The notes below the pieces were generated by a model. The model did no database searches. It was not told the DNA's origin and saw only the letters and a list, made by a program, of their open reading frames with translations. A program made the position numbers and the translations under genes. Positions 1 to 6,045 of a stretch of DNA of 6,958 nucleotides are shown piece by piece. The stretch's first letter is position 1. Every line of letters begins with the position of its first letter. The stretch comes from Ascidiaceihabitans sp. Lineage in GTDB: Bacteria > Pseudomonadota > Alphaproteobacteria > Rhodobacterales > Rhodobacteraceae. Where the stretch lies: NCBI GenBank assembly GCA_023301665.1, contig JALZUL010000040.1, positions 1 to 6,958 on the forward strand. Direction: 5' to 3'.

Positions 1-2952
1 GATCGCAAGCTTTTCCGCGAAGCGATGGACCGCCTGGGCATCGAAAACCCAAAAGCCACAATTGTCACCGCCCCGATCGGCGAAGACGGTAAAAAGGATC
101 TGGCGGCAGGTGTCGCTTTGGCCATCGAAACCCTCGATTACGTCGGCCTACCCGCGATCATCCGCCCCGCCTTTACCATGGGCGGCACCGGCGGCGGCAT
201 CGCGTACAACCGCGAAGATTACGAACACTTCTGCCGCACCGGCATGGACGCCTCTCCCGTGGGCCAAATCCTCGTCGATGAATCGCTTCTCGGCTGGAAA
301 GAGTTCGAGATGGAGGTTGTCCGCGACACCGCCGACAACGCCATCATCGTCTGCGCGATTGAAAACATCGACCCCATGGGCGTGCACACAGGTGATTCCA
401 TCACCGTAGCCCCAGCCCTGACGTTGACCGACAAAGAATACCAAATCATGCGCAACCACTCCATCGCGGTCCTACGCGAAATCGGCGTGGAAACCGGCGG
501 TTCAAACGTCCAATGGGCCGTGAACCCAGTTGATGGCCGCATGGTCGTGATTGAAATGAACCCACGGGTATCACGCTCTTCTGCGCTGGCCTCAAAAGCA
601 ACCGGCTTCCCAATCGCCAAAATCGCCGCCAAGCTGGCTGTTGGCTACACGTTGGACGAGCTGGACAACGATATCACCAAAGTGACGCCTGCGTCCTTTG
701 AGCCGACAATCGACTATGTCGTCACCAAAATCCCGAAATTCGCGTTTGAGAAATTCCCGGGCTCCGAACCCTACCTCACAACCGCGATGAAATCGGTCGG
801 CGAAACCATGGCGATTGGCCGCACCATCCACGAGAGCTTGCAAAAAGCCCTCGCCAGCATGGAATCCGGCCTCACCGGCTTTGACGAGATCGATATCCCC
901 GGCGCGCCAGACAAAGCCGCGGTGATCAAAGCCATCAGCCAAACCACACCAGACCGCATGCGCACCATCGCACAAGCGATGCGCCACGGCCTGACAAACG
1001 ATGAAATCAACGGCGCAACCATGTTTGACCCATGGTTCCTAGATCGCATCCGCGAAATCGTCGAAACAGAAAACGAAGTCCGCGCAAACGGGCTTCCTAC
1101 ATCTGAAGAAGGCATTCGCGCCCTCAAAATGATGGGCTTCACCGACGCGCGCCTTGCCAACCTCACCGACCAAAAAGAAGCCGCCGTGCGCCGCGCCCGC
1201 CACGACCTCGGCGTCAAAGCCAGCTTCAAACGGATCGACACCTGCGCCGCCGAATTCGAGGCGCAAACCCCCTACATGTACTCCACCTATGAGGCCCCAA
1301 TGATGGGCGAAGTGGAATGCGAAGCGCGGCCCTCGGATCGCAAAAAAGTGGTCATTTTGGGCGGTGGTCCAAACCGCATCGGCCAAGGCATCGAATTTGA
1401 CTACTGCTGCTGCCACGCCTGCTTTGCGCTGACAGACGCGGGCTATGAAACGATCATGGTCAACTGTAATCCTGAAACAGTATCAACGGATTACGACACA
1501 TCTGACCGCCTTTACTTTGAGCCGGTGACGTTTGAACACGTCATGGAAATCTTGGCAAAAGAGCAAGAAAACGGCACACTTCACGGTGTGATCGTACAGT
1601 TCGGCGGCCAAACACCACTCAAAATCGCACAAGACCTCGAAGACGCAGGCATCCCAATCTTGGGCACCACGCCAGACGCCATCGATTTGGCCGAAGACCG
1701 CGAACGCTTCCAAGCTTTGGTTCAAAAGCTTGGCCTCAAACAGCCACACAACGGCCTAGCGCACTCTGACGCAGAAGCATTGGAAATCGCCAGCGACATC
1801 GGCTTCCCATTGGTCATTCGCCCCTCCTACGTTCTGGGTGGACGCGCCATGGAAATCGTACGCGACCAAGCCCAGCTTGAACGCTACATTTCTGAGGCGG
1901 TTGTGGTGTCCGGCGACAGCCCGGTTCTGCTTGATCACTACCTCGCTGGCGCAGTTGAACTGGACGTAGACGCGCTTTGCGATGGCAAAGACGTGCACGT
2001 CGCAGGCATCATGCAACACATCGAAGAAGCCGGGGTTCACTCAGGCGACAGCGCATGTTCGCTCCCGCCCTACTCCCTCAGCAAAGAAACGATCACAGAA
2101 ATCAAAGCCCAAACCAAAGCCTTGGCACATGGTTTGAACGTGATTGGCCTGATGAACATCCAGTTCGCCATCAAAGACGGCGAGATTTACCTGATCGAGG
2201 TCAACCCACGCGCCTCGCGCACCGTGCCATTCGTGGCCAAAGCAACAGACAGCGCCATCGCTTCTATCGCTGCACGCATCATGGCGGGCGAACCGCTCTC
2301 TAACTTCCCGTTGCGCGCGCCTTACGATGAAAACGCAGGCTACAGCGATGTGTTGCCACTGGGTGATCCAATGACCTTGGCCAACCCAGACATGCCATGG
2401 TTCTCTGTGAAAGAAGCGGTTCTGCCCTTCGCCCGCTTCCCGGGCGTTGACACGATCCTTGGGCCAGAAATGCGCTCAACCGGTGAAGTCATGGGCTGGG
2501 ATCGCGATTTCCCGCGTGCCTTCCTAAAAGCACAAATGGGCGCGGGCGTTGTTCTACCATCCGAAGGATGCGTCTTTATCTCGATCAAAGACGCCGACAA
2601 AACCGCTGACATGCTGGAAGCCGCTCAGGTCCTAACAGACCTTGGCTTTACCTTTGTTGGCACCCAAGGCACCGCGGCTTGGTTGGTCGAAAAAGGCATC
2701 GCTTGTGGCACGGTCAACAAAGTCTATGAAGGCCGCCCAGACATCACCGACATGATGAAGGACGAGAAAATCCATCTGGTGATGAACACAACCGAGGGCG
2801 CACAAGCGGTCGAGGATTCAAAATCGATCCGCTCCATCGCGCTTTACGACAAGATCCCTTATTACACGACCGCAGCAGGCAGCCACGCCGCCTCATTGGC
2901 GATCAAGGCACAAGCCGAGGGTGATCTGGTTGTGAAATCGCTTCAAGGCTAA
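1..2952 (+). CDS. carB: Carbamoyl-phosphate synthase large subunit CarB (5'-truncated by window edge)
   Basis: CarB makes carbamoyl phosphate from bicarbonate, two ATP and ammonia channelled from the glutaminase subunit CarA; the product feeds pyrimidine and arginine synthesis in the cytoplasm. The frame is open from base 1 (first residues DRKLFREAMDRLG), so 983 residues are present and roughly 120 N-terminal residues of a protein usually near 1,070-1,110 lie outside. Visible parts: the rest of the first ATP-grasp half with GGTGGGIAYN (about residue 61) and the metal/ATP motif EMNPRVSRSSA (about 185); a helical oligomerisation region; the second ATP-grasp half opening with GGGPNRIGQGIEFDY (about 453) and containing EVNPRASRT (about 733); and the C-terminal methylglyoxal-synthase-like allosteric domain from about residue 855, with VGTQGTA and MNTTEG. 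A short stretch around residues 20-40 reads differently from E. coli CarB, as I expect for alphaproteobacteria. It ends in TAA, 8 bases before a strong hairpin. The identification is secure. Confidence 0.98.
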   Translation, partial: DRKLFREAMDRLGIENPKATIVTAPIGEDGKKDLAAGVALAIETLDYVGLPAIIRPAFTMGGTGGGIAYNREDYEHFCRTGMDASPVGQILVDESLLGWKEFEMEVVRDTADNAIIVCAIENIDPMGVHTGDSITVAPALTLTDKEYQIMRNHSIAVLREIGVETGGSNVQWAVNPVDGRMVVIEMNPRVSRSSALASKATGFPIAKIAAKLAVGYTLDELDNDITKVTPASFEPTIDYVVTKIPKFAFEKFPGSEPYLTTAMKSVGETMAIGRTIHESLQKALASMESGLTGFDEIDIPGAPDKAAVIKAISQTTPDRMRTIAQAMRHGLTNDEINGATMFDPWFLDRIREIVETENEVRANGLPTSEEGIRALKMMGFTDARLANLTDQKEAAVRRARHDLGVKASFKRIDTCAAEFEAQTPYMYSTYEAPMMGEVECEARPSDRKKVVILGGGPNRIGQGIEFDYCCCHACFALTDAGYETIMVNCNPETVSTDYDTSDRLYFEPVTFEHVMEILAKEQENGTLHGVIVQFGGQTPLKIAQDLEDAGIPILGTTPDAIDLAEDRERFQALVQKLGLKQPHNGLAHSDAEALEIASDIGFPLVIRPSYVLGGRAMEIVRDQAQLERYISEAVVVSGDSPVLLDHYLAGAVELDVDALCDGKDVHVAGIMQHIEEAGVHSGDSACSLPPYSLSKETITEIKAQTKALAHGLNVIGLMNIQFAIKDGEIYLIEVNPRASRTVPFVAKATDSAIASIAARIMAGEPLSNFPLRAPYDENAGYSDVLPLGDPMTLANPDMPWFSVKEAVLPFARFPGVDTILGPEMRSTGEVMGWDRDFPRAFLKAQMGAGVVLPSEGCVFISIKDADKTADMLEAAQVLTDLGFTFVGTQGTAAWLVEKGIACGTVNKVYEGRPDITDMMKDEKIHLVMNTTEGAQAVEDSKSIRSIALYDKIPYYTTAAGSHAASLAIKAQAEGDLVVKSLQG

Positions 2953-2959
2953 CAACAAC

Positions 2960-2990
2960 AGCGATCCGTTCATGCAACGGGCGGATCGCT
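2960..2990 (+). terminator. Strong hairpin just after carB, possible terminator without a U-tract
   Basis: Eight bases after the carB stop, AGCGATCCG (2960-2968) is the exact reverse complement of CGGATCGCT (2982-2990). An alternative inner fold pairs CCGTT (2966-2970) with AACGG (2976-2980) around a 5-base loop. The position fits a 3'-end structure of the carB transcript. The following bases are GGTTGACCCG rather than a T run, so classical intrinsic termination is not well supported; it may be an mRNA 3' stabiliser or assist Rho-dependent termination. Confidence 0.5.
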
Positions 2991-2994
2991 GGTT

Positions 2995-3010
2995 GACCCG
3001 CATGTGGGTC
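2995..3010 (+). other. Second small hairpin in tandem, upstream of the lipoprotein gene
   Basis: GACCC (2995-2999) pairs with GGGTC (3006-3010) around the 6-base loop GCATGT. It begins 4 bases after the first hairpin and ends 23 bases before the ribosome binding site of the small lipoprotein gene. No T-tract follows. It could be part of a bipartite terminator for carB or the 5' structure of the next message; the sequence does not separate these. Confidence 0.35.
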
Positions 3011-3047
3011 TTAGGCACTCTCGAAACATCGTTAAGGAAGGTTTCAA

Positions 3048-3125
3048 ATGATGCGCCTCGTATTTTCCCTCACCACAGTTTTGATTTTAGCTGCATGTGA
3101 CGTGCCTTTTATTCCCCTCATTTAG
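3048..3125 (+). CDS. 25-residue predicted small lipoprotein
   Basis: This short gene encodes a 25-residue peptide starting MMRLVFSLTTV, with a one-arginine n-region, a hydrophobic core and a lipobox LAAC whose cysteine is residue 17. Signal peptidase II cleavage would leave the nine-residue lipopeptide CDVPFIPLI, with an N-terminal lipidated cysteine. A near-perfect Shine-Dalgarno, AAGGAAGG (3034-3041), sits 6 bases before ATG 3048; a second ATG follows directly at 3051. Asp at mature position +2 is the inner-membrane retention signal in E. coli; whether that holds in alphaproteobacteria is unknown. It lies between the post-carB hairpins and the KAS III upstream region, and its own promoter is not evident. 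I recognise no named family. The signal peptide, lipobox and RBS together argue strongly for a real gene; the function is unknown. Confidence 0.72.
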   Translation: MMRLVFSLTTVLILAACDVPFIPLI

Positions 3126-3156
3126 GGCAATAAGACGGGCCTGTTAACCATTTCAG

Positions 3157-3176
3157 GCGTCGCCTTTGGCAGGCGC
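3157..3176 (+). other. Imperfect hairpin downstream of the small lipoprotein gene
   Basis: GCGTC (3157-3161) and GCC (3162-3164) pair with GGC (3168-3170) and GGCGC (3172-3176) around a TTT loop, with one bulged A and one G-T pair. It lies 31 bases past the lipoprotein stop. No T run follows, so it is only a weak candidate for the 3' end of that transcript. Confidence 0.25.
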
Positions 3177-3184
3177 ATGTAAAA

Positions 3185-3217
3185 TGTACAAATGCCCCCC
3201 TCGAATTGTACAATTCG
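3185..3217. promoter_or_regulatory. TGTACA module A, candidate operator
   Basis: TGTACA (3185-3190) is followed after exactly 16 bases by a second TGTACA (3207-3212), with a run of six C (3195-3200) in the gap. The second copy sits inside a 16-base perfect palindrome, CGAATTGTACAATTCG (3202-3217). The same arrangement recurs 75 bases downstream. The symmetry suggests a dimeric transcription factor binding as a pair of dimers. It does not match the alphaproteobacterial LexA, FnrL or PpsR consensus sites I know, so the regulator is unassigned. Confidence 0.45.
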
Positions 3218-3259
3218 TATTTTTTGAACCTTTCGGGCGATCTAAACAGGCATCAGTTT

Positions 3260-3292
3260 TGTACATATCACCCCCCTAAAATGCACAATTTG
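3260..3292. promoter_or_regulatory. TGTACA module B, candidate operator
   Basis: TGTACA (3260-3265), a 16-base gap containing six C (3271-3276), then TGCACA (3282-3287) followed by ATTTG. Spacing, the C6 run and the trailing ATT match module A, with one T-to-C change in the second box. It begins 75 bases after module A, so the four boxes start at relative positions 0, 22, 75 and 97, all close to whole helical turns. It lies 110 bases upstream of the KAS III start codon, which is a plausible place for an activator or for an operator of an upstream promoter. Confidence 0.42.
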
Positions 3293-3349
3293 GCGGTGAA
3301 CATCCAAAGTTTTCTCACAAGTTCCCTTAGGTTAACGAAGCGTCCGATG

Positions 3350-3378
3350 TTGACCTTTGGGACGTTTTTCGACCAAAT
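3350..3378 (+). promoter_or_regulatory. Weak candidate sigma-70 promoter for the KAS III gene
   Basis: TTGACC (3350-3355) matches five of six bases of the -35 consensus. A 17-base spacer leads to CCAAAT (3373-3378), which matches only three of six at -10. The start would fall near 3385, giving a leader of about 18 bases containing the GGGAGA ribosome site. The poor -10 makes this tentative; a promoter further upstream near the TGTACA modules is equally possible. Confidence 0.25.
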
Positions 3379-3402
3379 CAGACAAACGTGGGAGAACCTT
3401 TA

Positions 3403-4527
3403 ATGTACACACCAGCAATCACCGGCACTGGGGTTTTCACCCCTGAAAACTCCATCAGCAACGCCGAGCTGGTCACCGCATTTAATGCTTTCGCCGATAA
3501 ATATAACGCTGAAAACGCCGCTCAAATCGAAGCTGGTGAATTAGACGCAAAAGCGCATTCCTCTGAAGAATTTATCTTTAAAGCCTCAGGCATCAACAGC
3601 CGTTATGTTATTGATAAAAAGGGCATTCTTGACCCAAACGTCATGCATCCCTTATTGCGTCAACGCGCCGATGATGAGCCGTCTTTGATGGCTGAAATGG
3701 CTATGGACGCCGCACAAAAGGCGCTTAAGGCAGCAGGTAAAACCGCTGATGATGTAGATGCCATAATTTGCGCTGCATCCAACCTCGAGCGCGCCTATCC
3801 CGCCGTCGCAATCGAGATCCAAGATCTGCTCGGTGTGAACGGTTTTGCATTTGACATGAACGTGGCATGCTCATCCGCGACATTTGGGCTTCAAACTGCC
3901 GCAGATATGATCAGAAGTGGCAGCATTTCCAGTGCCTTAGTGGTAAATCCAGAAATTTGCACAGCCCATCTGGAATGGCGCGATCGTGACTGTCACTTTA
4001 TCTTCGGAGACGTTGCCACAGCGACTTTCATTGAACGCGCTGAAGATGCGAATGGCCCGTATTTTGAAGTAAAATCAACACGTTGCGCCACTGAATATTC
4101 TAACAACATCCGCAACAACAACGGCTTCCTTCGCCGCTCACGCCCCGATGGCACAGCGGATCGTCGGGACATGCAATTCATGCAAAACGGGCGCAAAGTC
4201 TTTAAAGAAGTCCTGCCAATGGTGAGCACACACATTGGCACTCACATGAAAGACGAAGGCATCCAAGCCACTGATTTAAAACGGCTTTGGCTGCATCAAG
4301 CCAACAAATCCATGAACGATTTCATCGGCAAAAAAGTCTTGGGACGTACACCAGAAGCAGGTGAGCAACCGAACATCCTACAAGATTACGCCAACACCTC
4401 TTCTGCGGGCTCAATTATTGCTTTCTCACAATATTCCAATGACTTAAGCGACGGAGATTATGGGTTAATCTGCTCTTTTGGTGCCGGATACTCAGTCGGT
4501 TCCGTCATCGTCCAACGCCACGGCTAA
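3403..4527 (+). CDS. Beta-ketoacyl-ACP synthase III, FabH2 (PA3286)-like
   Basis: A thiolase-fold condensing enzyme that joins an acyl-CoA primer to malonyl-ACP to start fatty-acid synthesis. The catalytic triad is visible: Cys156 in MNVACSSATFG, His298 in WLHQAN and Asn331 in YANTSSAGS, with the C-terminal glycine-rich FGAGYSVGSVIV. ATG 3403 is preferred over an in-frame GTG at 3388 because GGGAGA (3390-3395) lies 7 bases before it and MYTPAITGTGVFTPE is the expected opening. At 374 residues it is about 55 longer than housekeeping FabH. The extra sequence near residues 25-95 and the wording throughout resemble, from memory, Pseudomonas aeruginosa PA3286 (FabH2), reported to take octanoyl-CoA from beta-oxidation into fatty-acid synthesis. 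That substrate is inferred from family resemblance. The gene is not next to plsX, the usual fabH neighbour, and is preceded by TGTACA repeats. KAS III family assignment is very secure; the subtype is probable. Confidence 0.93.
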   Translation: MYTPAITGTGVFTPENSISNAELVTAFNAFADKYNAENAAQIEAGELDAKAHSSEEFIFKASGINSRYVIDKKGILDPNVMHPLLRQRADDEPSLMAEMAMDAAQKALKAAGKTADDVDAIICAASNLERAYPAVAIEIQDLLGVNGFAFDMNVACSSATFGLQTAADMIRSGSISSALVVNPEICTAHLEWRDRDCHFIFGDVATATFIERAEDANGPYFEVKSTRCATEYSNNIRNNNGFLRRSRPDGTADRRDMQFMQNGRKVFKEVLPMVSTHIGTHMKDEGIQATDLKRLWLHQANKSMNDFIGKKVLGRTPEAGEQPNILQDYANTSSAGSIIAFSQYSNDLSDGDYGLICSFGAGYSVGSVIVQRHG

Positions 4528-4541
4528 AGTTCTGTGCTCAC

Positions 4542-4561
4542 AGCCCGTTTTAAAGGCTTTT
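4542..4561. terminator. Weak hairpin between convergent KAS III gene and arsH
   Basis: Only 22 bases separate the two convergent stop codons. AGCC (4542-4545) can pair with GGCT (4555-4558), running into TTTT (4558-4561) on the plus strand. The stem is only 4 pairs and overlaps the end of arsH, so it is at best a weak terminator for the KAS III message. No stronger one is visible for either strand. Confidence 0.25.
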
Positions 4562-5269
4562 AAGCGAGACGCGTTTATGAACCTCTTCAGCGCTTTCGAC
4601 CCGTTCCGAATAGCGATCAACCAGGTAATCTTTGCGCCCACGCACCAACCACGTGAATTTCACGAGCTCTTCCATAACGTCGACGATACGGCGATAAAAA
4701 GGGCCATCTGGAAGGCGTCCATCACTATCGAATTCCAACCAAGCCTTTGGAATACTTGATTGATTCGGGATCGTCACCATACGCATCCAACGACCCAAAA
4801 TACGCATCTGATTAACCGCATTAAAGGATTGTGATCCCCCCGCGACCTGCATCACAGCGAGGGTTTTCCCCTGCGTGGGGCGAATGCCACCTTGGGTCGA
4901 CAACGGCAGCCAATCGATCTGTGTTTTCATCACACCCGTCATCGCACCATGGCGTTCAGGGCTGGACCAAACCATCCCCTCAGACCAAATCGCAAGCTCG
5001 CGCAACTCTACAACCTTGGGATGTTCATCGTTCGAATCATCAACCAGCGGCAATCCGGTTGGATCAAACACCCGCGTTTCGCAGCCAAGATGTTCTAATA
5101 TACGGGCCGATTCCTCAGCAGCTTTACGGGAATAACTTTCCGCGCGTAGCGATCCATAAAGCAGCAAAATACGTGGCGGATGGCCTGCGTCATTTCCCGC
5201 GCACAAAGAGGCTTTGTCAATTTCAGGCAAAACCCCTGCGTCCAACGCAGGCAGGTCCTCGTTAGCCAT
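4550..5269 (-). CDS. arsH: ArsH, NADPH-dependent FMN reductase family
   Basis: A flavodoxin-fold, FMN-binding oxidoreductase of 239 residues. ArsH proteins reduce FMN, oxygen or quinones with NADPH; some oxidise trivalent organoarsenicals, giving resistance, and others serve in oxidative-stress defence. Visible features: the FMN phosphate loop YGSLRAESYSR (about residues 38-48), the SPERHGAMTG flavin-edge motif (103-112), PTQGKTLAV (131-139), GGSQSFNAVNQ (144-154) and IPNQSS (167-172), then DVMEELVKFT near the C terminus. These are the conserved ArsH blocks in order, and length is normal. The start at 5269 overlaps the stop of the upstream CII-like gene by 8 bases (ATGGCTAA), so translation is probably coupled; no strong ribosome site precedes it. 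No arsR, arsB, arsC or acr3 is in the window, so a stand-alone redox role is as plausible as arsenic resistance. Family assignment is secure; the physiological substrate is not. Confidence 0.95.
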   Translation of the reverse strand: MANEDLPALDAGVLPEIDKASLCAGNDAGHPPRILLLYGSLRAESYSRKAAEESARILEHLGCETRVFDPTGLPLVDDSNDEHPKVVELRELAIWSEGMVWSSPERHGAMTGVMKTQIDWLPLSTQGGIRPTQGKTLAVMQVAGGSQSFNAVNQMRILGRWMRMVTIPNQSSIPKAWLEFDSDGRLPDGPFYRRIVDVMEELVKFTWLVRGRKDYLVDRYSERVESAEEVHKRVSLKSL

Positions 5270-5720
5270 TTTCGTCTTCGAGGTGAAGTTTCATATCGAT
5301 CAAAACTTGCTGCAAAAGAGACGTTTCGCGCAATAAACGCTTGGCTTCATTCACAGTAATAATGCCATCCTCTATGGATTGCTGATATTCTGTCATGAGC
5401 ATCGCAAATCTTTGGCTTAAAGCGATTATATCGGAATTCACACCACCGGTCTTTGGCGAATTGGCGCGCCGCTCGTCGTGAGACAAAGCAATACCTTGTA
5501 ATTCAGCCAAAGCGCTTGTCACATGTGGATAGCCCGCAGCTTGTTCAAGATTGATCACAGCATCAATTGGCATAAAACGGTCACTGTGTTCTGCATGATC
5601 GGAATAATACCGCCCAAGAGTCGCCTTGGATTTACCAGTCAACTCACATGCAGTTTCGATCCCCACGTCTTTCACAAGCGTTTCCGTATGCTTTTTCAAA
5701 TAGCTGCCAAATCCGGCCAT
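5262..5720 (-). CDS. Phage regulatory CII (CP76)-like DNA-binding protein
   Basis: A 152-residue soluble protein. Residues about 18-40 (VGIETACELTGKSKATLGRY) read as a helix-turn-helix. The C-terminal half (about 95-148) is a charged helical region with EYQQSIEDGIITVNEAKRL, like the DGxI...E pattern at the end of the phage CII/CP76 family (Pfam Phage_CP76). I infer a chromosomal relative of those regulators; without a profile search this is moderate. ATG 5720 is chosen over an in-frame ATG at 5735 because AGGAAG (plus-strand 5727-5732) sits 6 bases before 5720 and lies inside the longer version. Its TAA overlaps the arsH start by 8 bases, so it is the first gene of a two-gene operon and may control arsH and itself. 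A near-perfect inverted repeat 27 bases upstream is a candidate operator. No phage genes adjoin it. Confidence 0.8.
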   Translation of the reverse strand: MAGFGSYLKKHTETLVKDVGIETACELTGKSKATLGRYYSDHAEHSDRFMPIDAVINLEQAAGYPHVTSALAELQGIALSHDERRANSPKTGGVNSDIIALSQRFAMLMTEYQQSIEDGIITVNEAKRLLRETSLLQQVLIDMKLHLEDENG

Positions 5721-5726
5721 GTGCAA

Positions 5727-5732
5727 CTTCCT
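5727..5732 (-). promoter_or_regulatory. Shine-Dalgarno that sets the start of the CII-like gene
   Basis: On the minus strand the bases read AGGAAG, six bases before ATG 5720. Because this site lies downstream of the alternative ATG at 5735, it favours the shorter 152-residue protein beginning MAGFGSYLKK. Confidence 0.65.
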
Positions 5733-5746
5733 CATACTACAATCTG

Positions 5747-5772
5747 GGTTCCCTTAAAGGTTTAGGGGAACC
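5747..5772. promoter_or_regulatory. 26-base near-perfect inverted repeat upstream of the CII-like gene
   Basis: GGTTCCC (5747-5753) and GGGAACC (5766-5772) are exact reverse complements, and TTAAA (5754-5758) faces TTTAG (5761-5765), leaving a two-base centre and one mismatched pair. The repeat ends 26 bases from the start codon at 5720. A plus-strand RNA would form a continuous hairpin through a U-G pair, but no T run follows closely on either strand, so it is not a normal terminator. An operator for autoregulation of the minus-strand operon is the likeliest role, by inference. Confidence 0.45.
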
Positions 5773-5876
5773 TGAGTTTCCTTTTCCCATTTTTTTCAAA
5801 GAAATCAAATGGCAAATTCATTTTATCCCAGAGAGTTTGGGGATTTAACTAGTGTTTTTTGTTGTTCAGCGGAGAT
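5773..5876. other. AT-rich intergenic stretch, no gene seen
   Basis: This part of the 382-base divergent gap is AT-rich, with a T7 run (5790-5796) and several A/T clusters. It should contain the promoter of the minus-strand operon, but I find no convincing paired -35 and -10 there. TTGAAA and TTGATT exist on the minus strand without a suitable partner at 16-18 bases. Confidence 0.4.
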
Positions 5877-5890
5877 TTTAGGGCCCTAAA
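5877..5890. promoter_or_regulatory. 14-base perfect palindrome TTTAGGGCCCTAAA, candidate operator
   Basis: A perfect palindrome lying 10 bases before the candidate -35 element at 5901, directly followed by a partial repeat CCCTA (5891-5895). The TTTAGGG half also occurs at 5761-5767 within the inverted repeat nearer the CII-like gene, so a shared DNA-binding protein acting on both divergent units is possible. No known regulator is assigned. Confidence 0.38.
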
Positions 5891-5900
5891 CCCTAGAGTT

Positions 5901-5930
5901 TTGAAATCAACGTCCTTTGCGTCGTTTATT
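5901..5930 (+). promoter_or_regulatory. Candidate sigma-70 promoter for the tdk leader
   Basis: TTGAAA (5901-5906) matches five of six -35 bases; TTTATT (5925-5930) matches four of six -10 bases with an 18-base spacer. Transcription would begin near 5937, producing a leader of about 165 bases before tdk, or an RNA of about 110 bases if it stops at the hairpin and T-tract ending at 6045. Confidence 0.4.
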
Positions 5931-6014
5931 TCAGCGGGTCGGTTTTGGTTTGTTTGTGCACGTCTTGCATAACCCAACGGGTTATGAGCAACAAGATTTT
6001 AACGAGTTACGATC

Positions 6015-6028
6015 GCCTGCCCGCAGGC
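6015..6028 (+). promoter_or_regulatory. Candidate anti-terminator hairpin
   Basis: GCCTGC (6015-6020) and GCAGGC (6023-6028) are perfect complements, but the CC spacer is too short for a loop, so the innermost one or two pairs would open. Its 3' arm shares GGC (6026-6028) with the 5' arm of the next hairpin, so the two folds compete. This is the geometry of an attenuator, though competition is only inferred. Confidence 0.35.
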
Positions 6029-6045
6029 AACATTTGTTGCCTTTT
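6026..6045 (+). terminator. Intrinsic terminator-like hairpin with T-tract, upstream of tdk
   Basis: GGCAAC (6026-6031), a four-base ATTT loop and GTTGCC (6036-6041) form a perfect 6-pair stem directly followed by TTTT (6042-6045). This is the best intrinsic terminator in the window and it points along the plus strand toward tdk, 57 bases before its start codon. Its place in front of tdk, with no upstream plus-strand gene, suggests attenuation or the end of a small RNA. Confidence 0.55.

Noticed and set aside
3185..3212. PpsR/CrtJ-type operator (TGT-N12-ACA) or a lux box in the TGTACA region
   Set aside because: The spacing between TGT and ACA does not give N12 at any box, and the 20-base lux-box symmetry is absent.
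3206..3403. 65-codon plus-strand frame in the KAS III upstream region
   Set aside because: It starts at a TTG inside the TGTACA palindrome, lacks an RBS and has no recognisable protein character; chance reading of regulatory DNA.
4831..5265. Long plus-strand frames opposite arsH
   Set aside because: Shadow frames of a well-supported gene; composition and lack of start signals show no independent coding.
5262..5720. A prophage remnant around the CII-like gene
   Set aside because: No integrase, structural gene, attachment-site repeat or tRNA is visible, and neighbours are housekeeping genes; a domesticated chromosomal regulator fits better.
5877..5895. Telomere-like TTTAGGG/CCCTAAA repeats
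   Set aside because: They match the plant telomere heptamer by chance, but there are too few copies and they face each other as a palindrome in a bacterial intergenic region.
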